Position numbers and translations under genes: made by a program. Shown here one piece after another: positions 1 through 15,115 of a stretch of 64,000 nt of DNA (positions are counted from its first letter, which is position 1; each line of letters opens with the position of its first letter). Below the pieces are notes generated by a model. It was not told the origin of the DNA and did not search any database. It worked only from the letters and a program-made list of their open reading frames with translations. This DNA comes from Macrobrachium rosenbergii (taxonomy: Eukaryota; Arthropoda; Malacostraca; Decapoda; Palaemonidae): positions 11,763,508 to 11,827,507 of the forward strand of contig NC_089766.1 in the NCBI RefSeq assembly GCF_040412425.1, in the 5' to 3' direction.

Positions 1-444
1 TTTGGGTACCCCCTCCGCAGAGCGACCAATACCCCAGACTCCCCCCCCCCTCAACCAAACCTACCCCAAGGCCGTCCTGTTTATAAACGCCTGTCCTTTC
101 AACGGTACAGGAGACCGTTCAGCTTGAAGTCATTCCAAGCAACAGAAAACAGAAGTTCTTGCGCGGGACGCTTTTCAGTTGGCTCGGGAGACCTCTGCGT
201 GAGGGAGAGGGAGAGAGAGAGAGAATGTCTGATGCTTGGTTCCATGTCTGTGGGATGAGGATTACCTCGTCGAGGCATTTAAATATTGATTGTGATAAGG
301 TGGCATATATTTTGAAGGATGGCTGGACGCGCATTAGTTTTTAAAATCTCTCTTCTCTCTCTACCCAGTCAGTGGGCTAAGCAGTCGGCTGACCAGCGTC
401 TATAAAACTTGATGCTTAAGTCACCTGAGATACATACAAATGAT

Positions 445-445
<1 letters not shown>
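1..445. other. Unassigned sequence, no gene seen
   Basis: A C-rich start is followed by mixed sequence with a short GA stretch near 205-225. Short open frames exist on both strands but none has a recognisable domain or splice context. Confidence 0.4.

Positions 446-499
<54 letters not shown>
446..499. repeat. (GA)n microsatellite
   Basis: Uninterrupted AG dinucleotide array of about 27 units. Any reading frame across it encodes only Arg-Glu or Ser-Leu alternation and is not a gene. Confidence 0.97.
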
Positions 500-502
<3 letters not shown>

Positions 503-1071
503 GTTTTCTTCCAAGTTACATTTTCATTAATATTTCCTTTCTTACAAATACAATTCTAGTCATGTATTCTTTAGCCATTAAATAGTTTCCTAGCCATTAT
601 TTCATTAGCACGGTACATTTTCTCCCATTTTTAATCAGTAAATAAAATGACAACTACCTTCCTCTCAAGTATAACAATAATAATGCTCCATTTCTTTTCT
701 ATATTTTCCCTAATTTTTCCCCAGTTTTACATAAAAAAGAAATTCAGAGAAGTTGCTCTTAAATAACAAGTTCTTGTTCGTTTTTGTTTCCAATGGTATT
801 TGGAGACTGGACTGGTTCATGCATATCTAGTTCAATTAGTTTCGGGTTTTATCAAATCTCTTAAGAACGTTTTGTTGAACTGACACTGACATTTCTCTGG
901 TACGACTTTCCACGGTTGACTGACTGATTACAGCTACTAAAACTGGCGTCACAACACCTAGGTTATTGACGCCGTAATAAATTAAAATAGGAAAGTATAA
1001 AATAAATAAATAGATTTGAGAATAGATTCATATGACGAATATCTAAAAACATAAATATATACTTACATACA
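500..1071. other. AT-rich spacer, nothing recognised
   Basis: AT-rich single-copy-looking sequence without an open frame, hairpin or repeat that I could support. Confidence 0.4.
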
Positions 1072-1240
1072 TACATATATACATACATATACATATATAT
1101 GCATATATATACATTTATACATATAAAATCAATATACACATAATATACTATCTATACATACATATATACATACATATACATAAATATGCATAGATATACA
1201 TTTATACATATAAAATCAATATACGCACATATACATACAT
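1072..1240. repeat. Duplicated TACA/TATA-rich block
   Basis: A stretch of about 68 bp containing the core acatttatacatataaaatc occurs twice, near 1072-1140 and 1161-1232, a period of about 90 bp. The two copies differ by a few substitutions. Confidence 0.75.
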
Positions 1241-1734
1241 ACATACATAAAAAAAGAAAACAAAGAACAATTTTGCTGCCAAAAAAAACAATTTAACAGC
1301 AAGAAAAACAAAATATCTAATGGGATTCAAACTTGAAAATAAGTACGTGAATGATTTAGGATACATAAATCTGAGTTCGCAAGATACATAATAATTAAGA
1401 ATCCTGTGCAATTTGCACCTGACTCATTTCTTTGCCTCCTTTCTCACCGCTCATTTTTTTTTTTTTTTTAGGCAGAAAATCTGGTTCCTCCACCTTCACA
1501 TCTCAGAATAGTCTATTAATTAAACACTTGGCAATAACACATCTGTGGTTAAAGTGCTGGAAGTGGATATTGGTGGCACAAAACAGGTGGATATTGTCAA
1601 GTTTTGTAAGCAACTTTTTTTTTTTATTCAACAAGACCAGCTTTACTGAACGTTTATTAAAACATCTGTCAACCCTATACCATCAGCTGCAACAGTTCAC
1701 AGCTTGTCGTGAGATATGATATGTAGTCTGTTCA
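1241..1734. other. Spacer with poly(T) runs
   Basis: No supported gene. Poly(T) runs lie at about 1456-1469 and 1616-1625. The open frame covering 1432-1719 is low complexity at its N-terminus and matches nothing I recognise. Confidence 0.4.
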
Positions 1735-2276
1735 ATGTAACTCTCTTTAAATACTTCATATAAACAGTGGTGCATCGTCACCTAACTCTCTTTAAATACT
1801 TCTTATAAACAGTGGTGCATCGTCACCTAGCTCTCTTTAAATACTTCATATAAACAGTGGTGCATCGTCACCTAACTCTCTTTAAATACTTCATATAAAC
1901 AGTGGTGCATCGTCACCAAACTCTTTAAATACCTCATATAAACAGTGGTGCATCGTCACCTAACTCTCTTTAAATACTTCTTATAAACAGTGGTGCATCG
2001 TCACCTAGCTCTCTTTAAATACTTCATATAAACAGTGGTGCATCGTCACCTAACTCTCTTTAAATACTTCTTATAAACAGTGGTGCATCGTCACCTAACT
2101 CTTTAAATACTTCATATAAACAGTGATGCATCGTCACCTAACTCTCTTTAAATACTTCATATAAACAGTGGTGCATCGTCACCTAACTCTCTTTAAATAC
2201 TTTCATATAAACAGTGGTGCATCGTCACCTAACTCTCTTTAAATACTTCATATAAACAGTGGTGCATCGTCACCTT
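1735..2276. repeat. Minisatellite, about 45-bp unit, 12 copies
   Basis: Tandem array of about 12 units of 42-46 bp, each containing ctctttaaatactt and cagtggtgcatcgtcacc. Variants of the unit (tcatata against tcttata, ctaac against ctagc) are ordered rather than random. Units 1-3 and 5-7 carry the same variant order, which suggests block duplication. One unit has gtgatg instead of gtggtg. There is no coding potential. Confidence 0.95.
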
Positions 2277-3128
2277 AAAATGTACAAAAATGAAGCCGTG
2301 AGGAAACATCTTCATCTCAAATACAATTATTCAATTACCAATTAACAAAGAAATAATTGCATGGCTGTAAACTTTCTACGTCAGAAGCCAAATGACTTTC
2401 TTCCTACGTGGTCTAATGACTTAAACTCCGTGGTCTAATGATTTTTCATTAAAACCTCACACCAAATTAATCTGAAGGAAAACTTCAGACAATTTTCTTC
2501 GATTTCCGTTCCTTTGAACCTCACCCCCGCGTCAGAACTTAGCCAATGTATTTCTCCCTAATTAAAGAATTTAAGCTTTGCACAGCTAAGCTCCGGTATC
2601 ATGTCTATTATTGCACTCAAACAGAAGCTGAAATCGTGGTAAGAAAAGTAAAAAATATACTTTCCTTGAGAGCCTACTTTATAACTGTGATAAGTAAATG
2701 GATAAATAAACACAACTGAAGGTTGGGAGTAGGTGTTGGAAGTCCCACATTCTAGAATCGAGTGTTGGGGAGAAATTAAAGAGTAAATATTACAACTTAC
2801 GACATTTTAAAAATCTAAAAAAATTTTAAAAAACGTTCGTCCTTCGTACGTAACCTGCTCGGCAAGAGTACACAATAAACGGTTCAACTTGTCCGAGCTT
2901 TCATCCACCTGGTAATCAATGGTTGTAAAAATGACTTTATGTTAATGATAACCTTCAATGTTCAGAGTTACAAGATCGATCATTTTTGTTGCTAAGCTTC
3001 TCACAATTTGAGCTACTCTGAATGGATCTGAAATTGTTTTACCGCGAAGAATATATTATATACCTACTACCTAAGAAATAACAAAATTATAAACACATAT
3101 ACATACAGATACATACACACATATACAG
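2277..3128. other. AT-rich spacer, nothing recognised
   Basis: About 850 bp without a supported gene or repeat. A minor TACATA tract at 3095-3125 leads into the next TA array. Confidence 0.4.

Positions 3129-3210
<82 letters not shown>
3129..3210. repeat. (TA)n microsatellite
   Basis: About 40 TA units, preceded by a short cagtatg lead-in. Confidence 0.97.
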
Positions 3211-5427
<2,217 letters not shown>

Positions 5428-5488
<61 letters not shown>

Positions 5489-5525
5489 ATTCAGTGGTAC
5501 GTGTTCCAGCTGGAGCCGGATTTAT

Positions 5526-5588
<63 letters not shown>
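5428..5588. repeat. Two (GA)n arrays
   Basis: GA arrays at 5428-5485 and 5529-5588 separated by about 43 bp of unique sequence. Confidence 0.96.
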
Positions 5589-5591
<3 letters not shown>

Positions 5592-5635
5592 ATTTATGCC
5601 TGCAGAGCCTGTCCGCACTTTACTTACGCAAAGTG

Positions 5636-5822
5636 TTCATATGCACATGCAACATAAATACAAAACCTTGCATACACACTTACACATTTACTCTAAAAAA
5701 ATAAAGGTGTGCATATACACATACAACATACATACATACAAAACCCTGCATAACACTTACGCATTTGTTTTGAAACATCTGCATATACACAAGCAACATA
5801 AATACAAAACCTTTTATACAGT
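5636..5822. repeat. Threefold imperfect repeat, about 70 bp
   Basis: Three diverged units near 5641, 5711 and 5781 share gcatatacaca, caacataaatacaaaacc and acttacncatttn. The open frame spanning them repeats a related peptide and is probably incidental. Confidence 0.75.
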
Positions 5823-6405
5823 GTTTCGTAATTCTGTCTTGCTTATCAAGAAGGTCAATATAACTGCAATATCTGTTGCATACTTCGTTCAAGCAAAACT
5901 TTCTTTCCAATTACATGGCAATTTGTGTTCAGGAATGTTATGGTCCCGTGAAATCAAGGGATTAAAAGAAATGCTTCGGAATACGTACCCCAATACGAAA
6001 TTATTTCCGCCAGGTCGTACTCTGATTACAGTTAAAAGATTGCTTCTTTTTTTATTTACTTCGAGTATTTTTCTCTGATGAACAGTATTAATAAAGGAAA
6101 AATTCAATCGCTGTAAACACAGTATAAATCTATGGGTATAAAATTACGCATTTTTCCCAGAAGAATCGAATAAAATTCATTAACTGATAAACAGTTAAAA
6201 TGAAAGATAAAACTAAAAAGTAAACATATACGTAAATAAATAAACGAAACAATACGATACCAAACGGAACTTCTCTCCCCTCACAGTACATTAAAATAAA
6301 AAAAAATTGAAAAGAATTGTTTTTTAAACAGCACAGCCGTGCTAACTGTTCTTCAAGGCAAACGGATTCAATACTGGCTTCGCAGGCAGAACTCCCTCCC
6401 TCCCC

Positions 6406-6408
<3 letters not shown>
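5823..6408. other. AT-rich spacer, nothing recognised
   Basis: No supported gene. Overlapping short open frames on both strands lack any known motif. Confidence 0.4.

Positions 6409-6470
<62 letters not shown>
6409..6470. repeat. (CT)n microsatellite
   Basis: About 31 CT units within a C/T-rich lead. Confidence 0.97.
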
Positions 6471-6474
<4 letters not shown>

Positions 6475-6668
6475 CCTGCTTCCTTTGGTGAGGTCTATAT
6501 TATCTACGATCTAATCTAGACATCAATGCGAGGGGCGGGAAAAAAGGGGTGACAGAAGGCCGTGTAAACGCCATATTCCTCTGTGGTAAATGGCATTCAT
6601 CAAATACCACTGAGGAACAAAGAAAGCGCACGGATTGTGGACATTGTACGTTCATTTTGGGGTCCCTT

Positions 6669-7006
6669 AGAAATCACCGAAGAATCTATAGTAGAATAAG
6701 GCGTTACGGAACAATACAAATTACTTAAAGGCACAGGAGTAACATGAAAAACAATCAAACTTTACACTTTACGCAAAAGGAAAACCATTTACGAAACCAT
6801 TTACAAAATCGTTTACAAAGCCTTAGATTATAGATTCTTCGCTGATGCCCATTAGAAATCAGCGAAGAATCTATAGCAGAATAAGGCATTAAGGAACAAT
6901 ACACATTACTTAAAGGCACATGAATAACATGAAAAACAATCAAAATTTACGCTTTACTCAAAAGGAAAACTATTTATATAACCATTTACAAACTCGTTTA
7001 CAAAGC
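6669..7006. repeat. Tandem duplication, period about 185 bp
   Basis: The segment starting gaaatcaccgaagaatctat at 6670 is repeated from 6855 (gaaatcagcgaagaatctat). Homology is collinear through acatgaaaaacaatcaaa and catttacaaa, and the copies differ at roughly one base in ten. Each unit itself contains short repeats of catttac. Confidence 0.85.
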
Positions 7007-7284
7007 ACCAAACTACAACAAGCGATATACATAGGCGAAAGCATTTAAAAAATACAATAGCGATAAAAAATTTAATTAAAGGGGAAAAAACTTTAAACTT
7101 GCGTCACAGTCATCACAATCGGAAACAAAACCGATCGAACGCAACACGTAACAAGCCAGTGACGCACATCTACGCACGTGAGCACGTCCGTACGCACGCA
7201 ATTTGCCACCCCCCCCACCTCCCCTACCCCTCCAACCTCCCAAATTCAATCGATAATTGAGGACAAAAGCTCTAGCTTCATTTC

Positions 7285-7286
<2 letters not shown>

Positions 7287-7337
<51 letters not shown>

Positions 7338-7413
7338 AAATCGATAAAAGGAAAAACAGTGTGTGTGTGTGTGTGTGTGTTTCTTCACCAGAAATCAACA
7401 AAAATCAAAAACG

Positions 7414-7465
<52 letters not shown>

Positions 7466-7511
7466 GTCTCTCTCTCTCTCTTCACACGAAATCGATAAAA
7501 GGAAAAACACG

Positions 7512-7581
<70 letters not shown>

Positions 7582-7598
7582 CAGAAATCGATAAAAGG

Positions 7599-7635
<37 letters not shown>

Positions 7636-7723
7636 CTCTCTCTCTCTCTCTCTCTCTCTCCACTTGAAGTCGAAAAAAGGAAAAACACTCTCTCTCTCTC
7701 TCTCTCTCTAAAAAGGAAAAACA

Positions 7724-7759
<36 letters not shown>

Positions 7760-7862
7760 AAGTTATAAAGGATATATCCCAGAAACTGCCCTGCCTCTTC
7801 TTTTCCTGGTTATGAAGGACATGCTCCAGAAACCGTACTCTCTCTCTCTCTCTCTCTCTCTG
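7287..7862. repeat. (CT)n mosaic with repeated 26-bp spacer
   Basis: CT arrays (and one TG array near 7360-7381) are separated by copies of a spacer reading gaaatcgataaaaggaaaaac or close variants. Copies lie near 7337, 7389, 7488, 7585, 7669 and, truncated, 7710. The spacer and array amplified together as one complex tandem unit. A further CT array sits at 7839-7862. Confidence 0.92.
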
Positions 7863-8173
7863 ATCCACCGTGACAGGGAAAGCCATGACTTAATTTGCCG
7901 TATAACAATCCGAGGAGCGGAACGCATTTTATTCAGACATGTAAATAGATCCCATTTTTCTTTACAGTGTATCTACAGTTTTAACTTTCATTCCTTTTAT
8001 AAGTGCGTTGAAAATATATTCTTTCCTCGTATTATTTTTAAATTTCTAAAATGTTTATTTATAAAAATTTTTTTTTAAATGCATGTGTTATAATAGTATT
8101 TTGTCGATACACCTTTTACGAAAGCGTCTTGTCCATAAAACCAATAAAATTCATTCTAACAAACAAGACAACA
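7863..8173. other. AT-rich spacer, nothing recognised
   Basis: No gene or repeat that I can support. Confidence 0.4.
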
Positions 8174-8575
8174 ATGTGCCGAAATTTCTTCGGCGCAATC
8201 GAGTTTTCTGTACAGCCGCTACAGCGTATAATCAAAGCCACCGAAAACAGATCTTTCGGTGATCTCGGTATAAGGCTGTAAGAGCCGTGGCCCATGAAAA
8301 TTTAACCAAAGCCCGGTGGTGGCCTGTCCTATATCGTTGCCAGACGCACGATTATGGCTAAATTTAACCTTAAATAAAATAAAAGCTACTGAGGCTAGAG
8401 GGCTGCAATTTGGTATGTTTGATGATTGGAGGGTGGATGATCAACACACCAATTTCCAGCCCTCTAGCCTCAGTAGTTTTTAAGATCTGAGGGCGGACAG
8501 AAAAAGTGCGGACAGAAAAAGTGCGGACAGACAGACAAAGCCGGCACAATAGTTTTCTTTTACAGAAAACTAAAA
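8174..8575 (+). mobile_element. Hairpin-rich interspersed element, copy A
   Basis: About 402 bp, near-identical along its whole length to copies at 21500-21896 and 22672-23065. In order it shows a small hairpin (ccgaa..ttcgg), the segment gagttttctgtacag, a second hairpin (gccaccgaaa..tttcggtgatc), and a long hairpin at 8391-8482. That hairpin has arms of about 40 bp (ctactgaggctagagggctg and its complement) around a loop of about 20 nt. The 3' end is itself a short hairpin (agttttct..agaaaact). The gttttctgta at the 5' side recurs inverted at the 3' end, as in terminal inverted repeats. There is no open frame for a transposase, so it is non-autonomous. The class is not certain. Confidence 0.85.
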
Positions 8576-8730
8576 CTATTTCATATGATGAAATCTCCAT
8601 TTCTTATCAGTCGAAATATTCAGCTAAAAGAATATACTGTATGTATTTCCTCACGTAATGGTACCTTTTAAGGTCTACTGAGTCTACAATGTTTTCAAGC
8701 CTTAGTGAACTGAAACATTTTCAACTTAAA

Positions 8731-8732
<2 letters not shown>

Positions 8733-8784
<52 letters not shown>

Positions 8785-8929
8785 ACTCTCTACATAAATA
8801 TCTATCTCAATATATATATTTATACATACATACATATATAATATATAGATATAGATTTAATATATATATATATATATATATATATCCGTGTATGAAAAAA
8901 TTTTTAACTCTTTTATATAAGATAGGTAT

Positions 8930-9005
<76 letters not shown>

Positions 9006-9023
9006 AAAAATATATATATAATT

Positions 9024-9062
<39 letters not shown>

Positions 9063-9129
9063 TATATATAATATATATATATATAATATATTATATATGT
9101 ATGAAATTTAACTCTTCACTCTGTATGAA

Positions 9130-9199
<70 letters not shown>
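8733..9199. repeat. CT / TA / GA / TA / CT array cluster
   Basis: CT (8733-8780), TA tracts (8860-8885), GA (8935-9002), interrupted TA (9010-9095) and CT (9133-9199). The GA array is bracketed by TA tracts and by CT arrays on the outside, so the whole block could fold on itself. Confidence 0.93.
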
Positions 9200-9202
<3 letters not shown>

Positions 9203-9468
9203 CGCTTCCAGACTCACCTGTCCCAACCTCCACCTGCCCAAAGAATGAGACCCATCCCTCTTGTATTTAAGCCTTTTAAGGCCCCCGTCTCATCATGAAT
9301 AAAGATTATCATCTTTCTCCCTTCTCTTCCTCTAATTCTCTTCTCCCCCTTTCTTGACTCCCTCCGTCATTCATCATCGCCCTTGGAATTAGGGAGGATA
9401 AAAATCCCCTATCCTATAATGTCTGTGTTCCTTTAGGAGCTCTGGATAAAGAGAGTTAAGTACATTTG

Positions 9469-9795
<327 letters not shown>

Positions 9796-9972
9796 GTGTA
9801 TATACATCTCTTGGCGAACATTTTCTAAATAAGCAGCTTAATACGCCTCACAACGACTCATTAGCAGCACATCGAACTCCTTACACAAAAAAAATTACTT
9901 TTTGTTACAATACTGTACAATCTGACTGTACAAAAGAGCCTCTGAAACAGTCAGTTTATGAAACAAGCCCTT

Positions 9973-9976
<4 letters not shown>

Positions 9977-10044
<68 letters not shown>
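9977..10044. repeat. (CT)n microsatellite
   Basis: About 34 CT units. Confidence 0.97.
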
Positions 10045-10046
<2 letters not shown>

Positions 10047-12437
10047 AGAGATAAAACCACCTGCGGAGAAGACGCGCCTTCTATTCAAACCGCTCAATCC
10101 TCTGAAATGAGAAGACCACCTTTTCTCTGTCTCCCTTTCTTAATTCTGGCTTCTCTCCATTCATCATCTGCCTTGTAATCAGGGGATAAAATTCCCTGTT
10201 CCCTTACACGAGTTAATTTAAAGTCTGTACGTGATGGCACTACCTCTTTCATAACGAAGACTTAATTCCTTTCTCTTGCTTTCTTTCTTTGTGTTTTATA
10301 TAGCGTTGTTAGGTTAAAATAGGCACTCACTTTCGTTATTTGTTATGAATAACAACATAACAAAAATCTATATATTTCTCCGTGTGATTGGTTTTGTCAA
10401 ATATTGCTAAATTAAAAAGTGTATTTCTTAGTAAATTTTTATACATTACGATTCGAAACAGGAATAAATAATTACACCAACAAAGTAAGTTAGCTTCTGC
10501 AGAATAAAGAATGCTTTAAACCTCTGGATAACGCATTTTTTTTTTTTTTTTAGAGCATCTTGTTCAGCATACTGCATTTGGGAGTCGAAGACCAGGGAGA
10601 GAAAAACGCAAGTAAATATTCCACGACGAGAAATACAATATTCGAGTCTGTTACCGTTTAGACCAACTTTCGATTTCTGTGCGTGGTCATTTTCCTCATT
10701 TTTCACCCTCCAGCACATAAAAGACATTATAAAAAAAACTCTAATTTCCCTCACATTAACCGTTAATCAAACGTCTTCCCTAATGAAACCGCCTTCAACA
10801 AAACACGACGCCGTTTTCCTTCAAATCACGGCATTTCAACGGACTCTTTATGGACGTACGTGAGTGAAATCGGTCCATGTACAGTGAGAAAAAAAAAATC
10901 GAGACCTACGAGATGGCAACACCGATCACCTGGAGTCAGTGCACGGTCGAGTTGCCGGATCGCTATTTTCCGTCCGAGGGTTCTAAGCTCGACCCGACGC
11001 CCCAACACATATTGTTAAAATCCCTTCTCCTTTCTACTCCATAAGGCGAACTAGATTGTCGTAACTGAGGAGGTCTCTGTCTCTCCTCCTACCTGCTGGC
11101 TCTGGCTGCCCTTGTGGAGTGATTGTCACAATAGACGTGTGACATCTGCGCGAAGTGACCATTCATGAAAAGGGTAACAAGAAGATTAACTTGGAAATGG
11201 CTGGGCTACTGTTGAACCTGACATTTTGAAAATCTCTGTTAGCGGCATGTCCGGTTGGTAGGTTACACGAGCGAAATATACTGTAAAACCGAGTTATAGT
11301 GATCCACGCTTTTTATAGTTAAGCAGACACACTTGAGTCTTTATTCACATTTTAGTTATAACTTATTTTTTTATTTTTTGTATTTTTAGTTTATTCTTCG
11401 CTTCTGTCAGTATCCCAATAAAATCTAGACTTTATTGCAGTCTTATTAGAAGTGGTAAAAGCGTTGTTTACCATAAACTGTACTCAGCTAATACCATAAG
11501 CATCCTATAACTACTGGAGAACATTTTCGTAAAGCATATTTATAAAACGAAGTAGGCCTATTATAAATCAAGAACGAGTTTCTGATATATAGTCTACTGT
11601 ATATCTCCCTATCCAGGCTACGTCAGTTCATTTAAAGCCACTAAGAGGCATACTCTTTTCCAGTGGTTTATCAGATACCATTAAAACACCGCGCCTTTCA
11701 TTTTCATCGTGAACTTGGGCCAAAATCTTATTTGAAATTTTATTTCAATGTTTATAAAATGCCTATAACAACTTGGTTGCGGAATTTCCGAGGTACACAG
11801 AATAAGGATGAACTTGGCATTATGAATTCTTATTAAATTTTCAGTTACTTAACCAATTAACTTTATAATCTCTACTATAATCGCCTAAAATTTTCCATAC
11901 GTAAGTGTCTAAACTTGCCAGCCCTGGAAAAAGTGGCATAATAAAAACCTGTCGTGAAGCTGTTTACATAATGAAGATTTTTTTTAATCGATTTAAATGG
12001 GGGACATATTTGTATTGAAGCATAAAAATATTAAAATGCTTTAAAATTATCTGAAATTTTTAAATGTGCAACGAATATAACTGATTATAATGTCATAATG
12101 TGCATATTTAGTTCATTGAGAATAAAGGCTTAGTACAAAAAAGGGGGGCTTTTCAACTTACCAAGTAAATCACATCCCTTACCAAACCAAAGGTTAAAAA
12201 AAATTAATAATCATATGGCTGAAGATGGCCATGAACTACGTTCTCCAAATTAAATGTCTTAATACCAAAAGTCAATATTCAAGGCGCTGCAAAGGTATAG
12301 GGTTCACACAAAGGTCCACGGCGCCAAATTATGCAGAATAAAGTTCGAGTTCAAAACCTTTGACAGTAAAAGCCTGCTGGAGGAAGGTAAGAAGAACAGG
12401 CTACACACAGACACTCATGCAAAAATTTGATGCTATT

Positions 12438-12440
<3 letters not shown>
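10045..12440. other. Largest array-free stretch of the 5' half
   Basis: About 2.4 kb almost free of microsatellites. GC content and CpG rise around 10840-11010, where a short minus-strand frame exists, but I see no start, splice pair or domain that would make it an exon. A poly(T) run lies at 10540-10551. It could hide an unrecognised exon or promoter. Confidence 0.35.
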
Positions 12441-12647
<207 letters not shown>

Positions 12648-12861
12648 CCAACAGGACCTCATTCAAACTGGACGGTATCTAGTGGAGGTATTTAGTTAGG
12701 AAAAGTTACAAGCTTTCCAGGACTAACAGTCCTCATCGTCAAGTATCCGTAGAATGACCGGACGCGTATACCAGCTGTATTTATATGAGTATGGAGGTGT
12801 GGATCAAAGCCCTTGTTTTTCCAGTCCGTATGCTGGCTTCTTTAATCCTTTGATGACCCTC

Positions 12862-12863
<2 letters not shown>

Positions 12864-12958
<95 letters not shown>

Positions 12959-13083
12959 AGTTCGCGAATCCTCCTCCCCAACTACTACCAACCAACCAAG
13001 ACATCTTAGCAAGATCGTCGCAGACCTCTCCACGAATAAATCACGCATTAATAACACATGACACGTCATCCTTCGCCTGAGGT

Positions 13084-13141
<58 letters not shown>
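12864..13141. repeat. (TA)n and (GA)n arrays
   Basis: TA array (12864-12954) and GA array (13086-13141) separated by about 130 bp of unique, fairly GC-balanced sequence. Confidence 0.95.
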
Positions 13142-13144
<3 letters not shown>

Positions 13145-13315
13145 AACGAACATCACAACCTGTCAAACTCAAGGACTGGAATTTCCTCGTCTCGGTAAAT
13201 ATTCGGAGCTGGGGAAATTTAGTGCACAGTCAGCACTATTTATTTAGAGGTTTTGAAACGCGTTGCTTGACGAAGGTACAAAAAGGTGAAGAAGCAGGAG
13301 GTATAGTGATGATGA

Positions 13316-13960
13316 CAGGAAGGGGGGGGGGAAGGGGGATTAGTGAAGGAAGAACAGGAAGGATTTAGTAAGAGAAGACCGGAGGGGGAAGGGGAGGGGG
13401 TTAGTGATAAAAAGAAGGGTAGTTGGTGAGGAAAGAAAGAGGATTTATCTTTAAGGGAGGAAATGATTGATTAATAAAAAAAAGCATTGGAGGAAAATTA
13501 GTGGAACGAGTTTTAATTAATGAAGGAAAAAAGGGGGAGGGAATCGTAAGGGAAGAAAGGAAAAGTTCAAGAAGGGAAAAAAGGGGAGAGAATTATAAGG
13601 GAAGAAAGGAAAAGTCCAAGAAGGAAAAAAGAGGGAGACAATTGTAAGGGAAGAAAGGAAAGTCAAAAGGAGAAAAAAGGGAGGGAATCGTAAGGGAAGA
13701 AAGGAAAGTTCAAGAAGGGAAAAAAGGGGAGAGAATTATAAGGGAAGAAACGGAAAGTCCAAGAAGGAAGAAAGGGGGAACTGGAGACGGGAAAAAAGGA
13801 AAAAGAAAGAGGGAATCATTGAGGAAAATGAACAGAAAAGGGAAGCAAGGGAGTGATAATAAGAGAAAGAAAAGGGGGTTAGTGAGGGAAGGAAAGGGTG
13901 CTCGCTGGGGGGGGAGGGGAGGGGAGGGTCAAGGGGAGGGGGCGAGTACGGATCAGTAAA
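13316..13960. repeat. Homopurine tract with imperfect 62-bp repeats
   Basis: The plus strand is almost exclusively A and G for about 640 bp. Within it the phrase gggaagaaaggaaa recurs about five times between 13548 and 13760 at intervals of roughly 55-65 bp, followed by caagaagg and an A/G-rich tail. There is no coding potential. The strand bias, rather than any gene, defines this region. Confidence 0.85.
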
Positions 13961-14038
13961 AACAAAAAATGGTGAAAAGACAACAGGTGATGAAACGAAG
14001 ACTTGAGGCTGTTTCCCACGAAAAGATCATCAATGTAT

Positions 14039-14040
<2 letters not shown>

Positions 14041-14078
<38 letters not shown>
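14041..14078. repeat. (GA)n microsatellite
   Basis: About 19 GA units. Confidence 0.96.
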
Positions 14079-14691
14079 ATTTAAAGAAGTTATAAGGATC
14101 ATTTCACAACCAAGTTGGAAAATTAAAGAAACAACAGTTGACCGGGAAAAGAAACCACACTAACGTAATTACTGCCAGAGGTGCAGATGCAAGGAACTAA
14201 ATCGATAAAAAAAAAGATAAACAAAAAATATAAAAATAAAACAATATTCTACAATCAAAGTAAATATAGATAAAGATCATGCGCACAGCCTTATCACAAG
14301 AGTATCTCAAAATGTGATGTCAAAAAGAATCGCATTTCATTTGTTGATAACAAAATTGTTTATTGCTTTACAGAGTATCTGAAGGCACCATTAAGAAAAA
14401 ACTTCAATACGATCACTATCTTTTCACGCCTATGCTTCCTGGAATTAATTGTTTAGGACAACATTTCTATACGTAGGTTCCAGCTAATGACTATCCATTT
14501 TTTTTTTTTTATTCTTATTTAACAGCATCTTCTCTGTTCTGTTATTCAGGCCTGTTTAATTATTATTTTCACTAACAGAAAATTTACTGACCAGGAAGCC
14601 TGTTAAGAAAGTTCATGGCATTTTCAAATTCATAATACATGTTCATTACGAATAATAATATTCACACATTTCACCGTCAGAGAATATGTAT

Positions 14692-14692
<1 letters not shown>
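14079..14692. other. AT-rich spacer, nothing recognised
   Basis: No supported gene or repeat. Confidence 0.4.
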
Positions 14693-14751
<59 letters not shown>

Positions 14752-14760
14752 GTCTTGAAA

Positions 14761-14843
14761 TAGAGAAACAAATCCACAGTTATGTATGTGTGCCTATATC
14801 TCTAAATATATGTATACATACATAACTGTGGATTTCTTTCTCC

Positions 14844-14844
<1 letters not shown>
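14761..14844. mobile_element. Small fold-back element, copy 1
   Basis: Arms of about 33 bp: gagaaacaaatccacagtta on the left and taactgtggatttctttctc on the right, with a short AT-rich centre. It lacks any open frame. The same arm sequence occurs at 14938-15020 and 41572-41760, so this is a repeat family and not a chance hairpin. Confidence 0.75.
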
Positions 14845-14905
<61 letters not shown>

Positions 14906-14937
14906 TAATAATAATAATAATAATAATAGTCTTGAAA

Positions 14938-15018
14938 TAGAGAAACAAATCCACAGTTATGTATGTGTACATATCTTTAAATATATGTATACATACATGA
15001 CTGTGGATTTCTTTCTCC

Positions 15019-15020
<2 letters not shown>
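14938..15020. mobile_element. Small fold-back element, copy 2
   Basis: Near-identical to 14761-14844, in the same orientation, again with AAT arrays on both sides. The element plus its AAT array looks tandemly duplicated with a period of about 178 bp. Confidence 0.75.
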
Positions 15021-15059
<39 letters not shown>

Positions 15060-15115
15060 TAATAATAATAATAATAATAACAATAAATAACAAAATGCCG
15101 GCAATATAATGTTTC

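Noticed and set aside
1735..2276. CRISPR-like array
   Set aside because: The 45-bp units are contiguous with no unique spacers, and the host is a eukaryote. It is a minisatellite.
10826..11008. GC-richer minus-strand frame as an exon
   Set aside because: No convincing splice pair or recognisable protein motif. Kept only as a note in the region entry.
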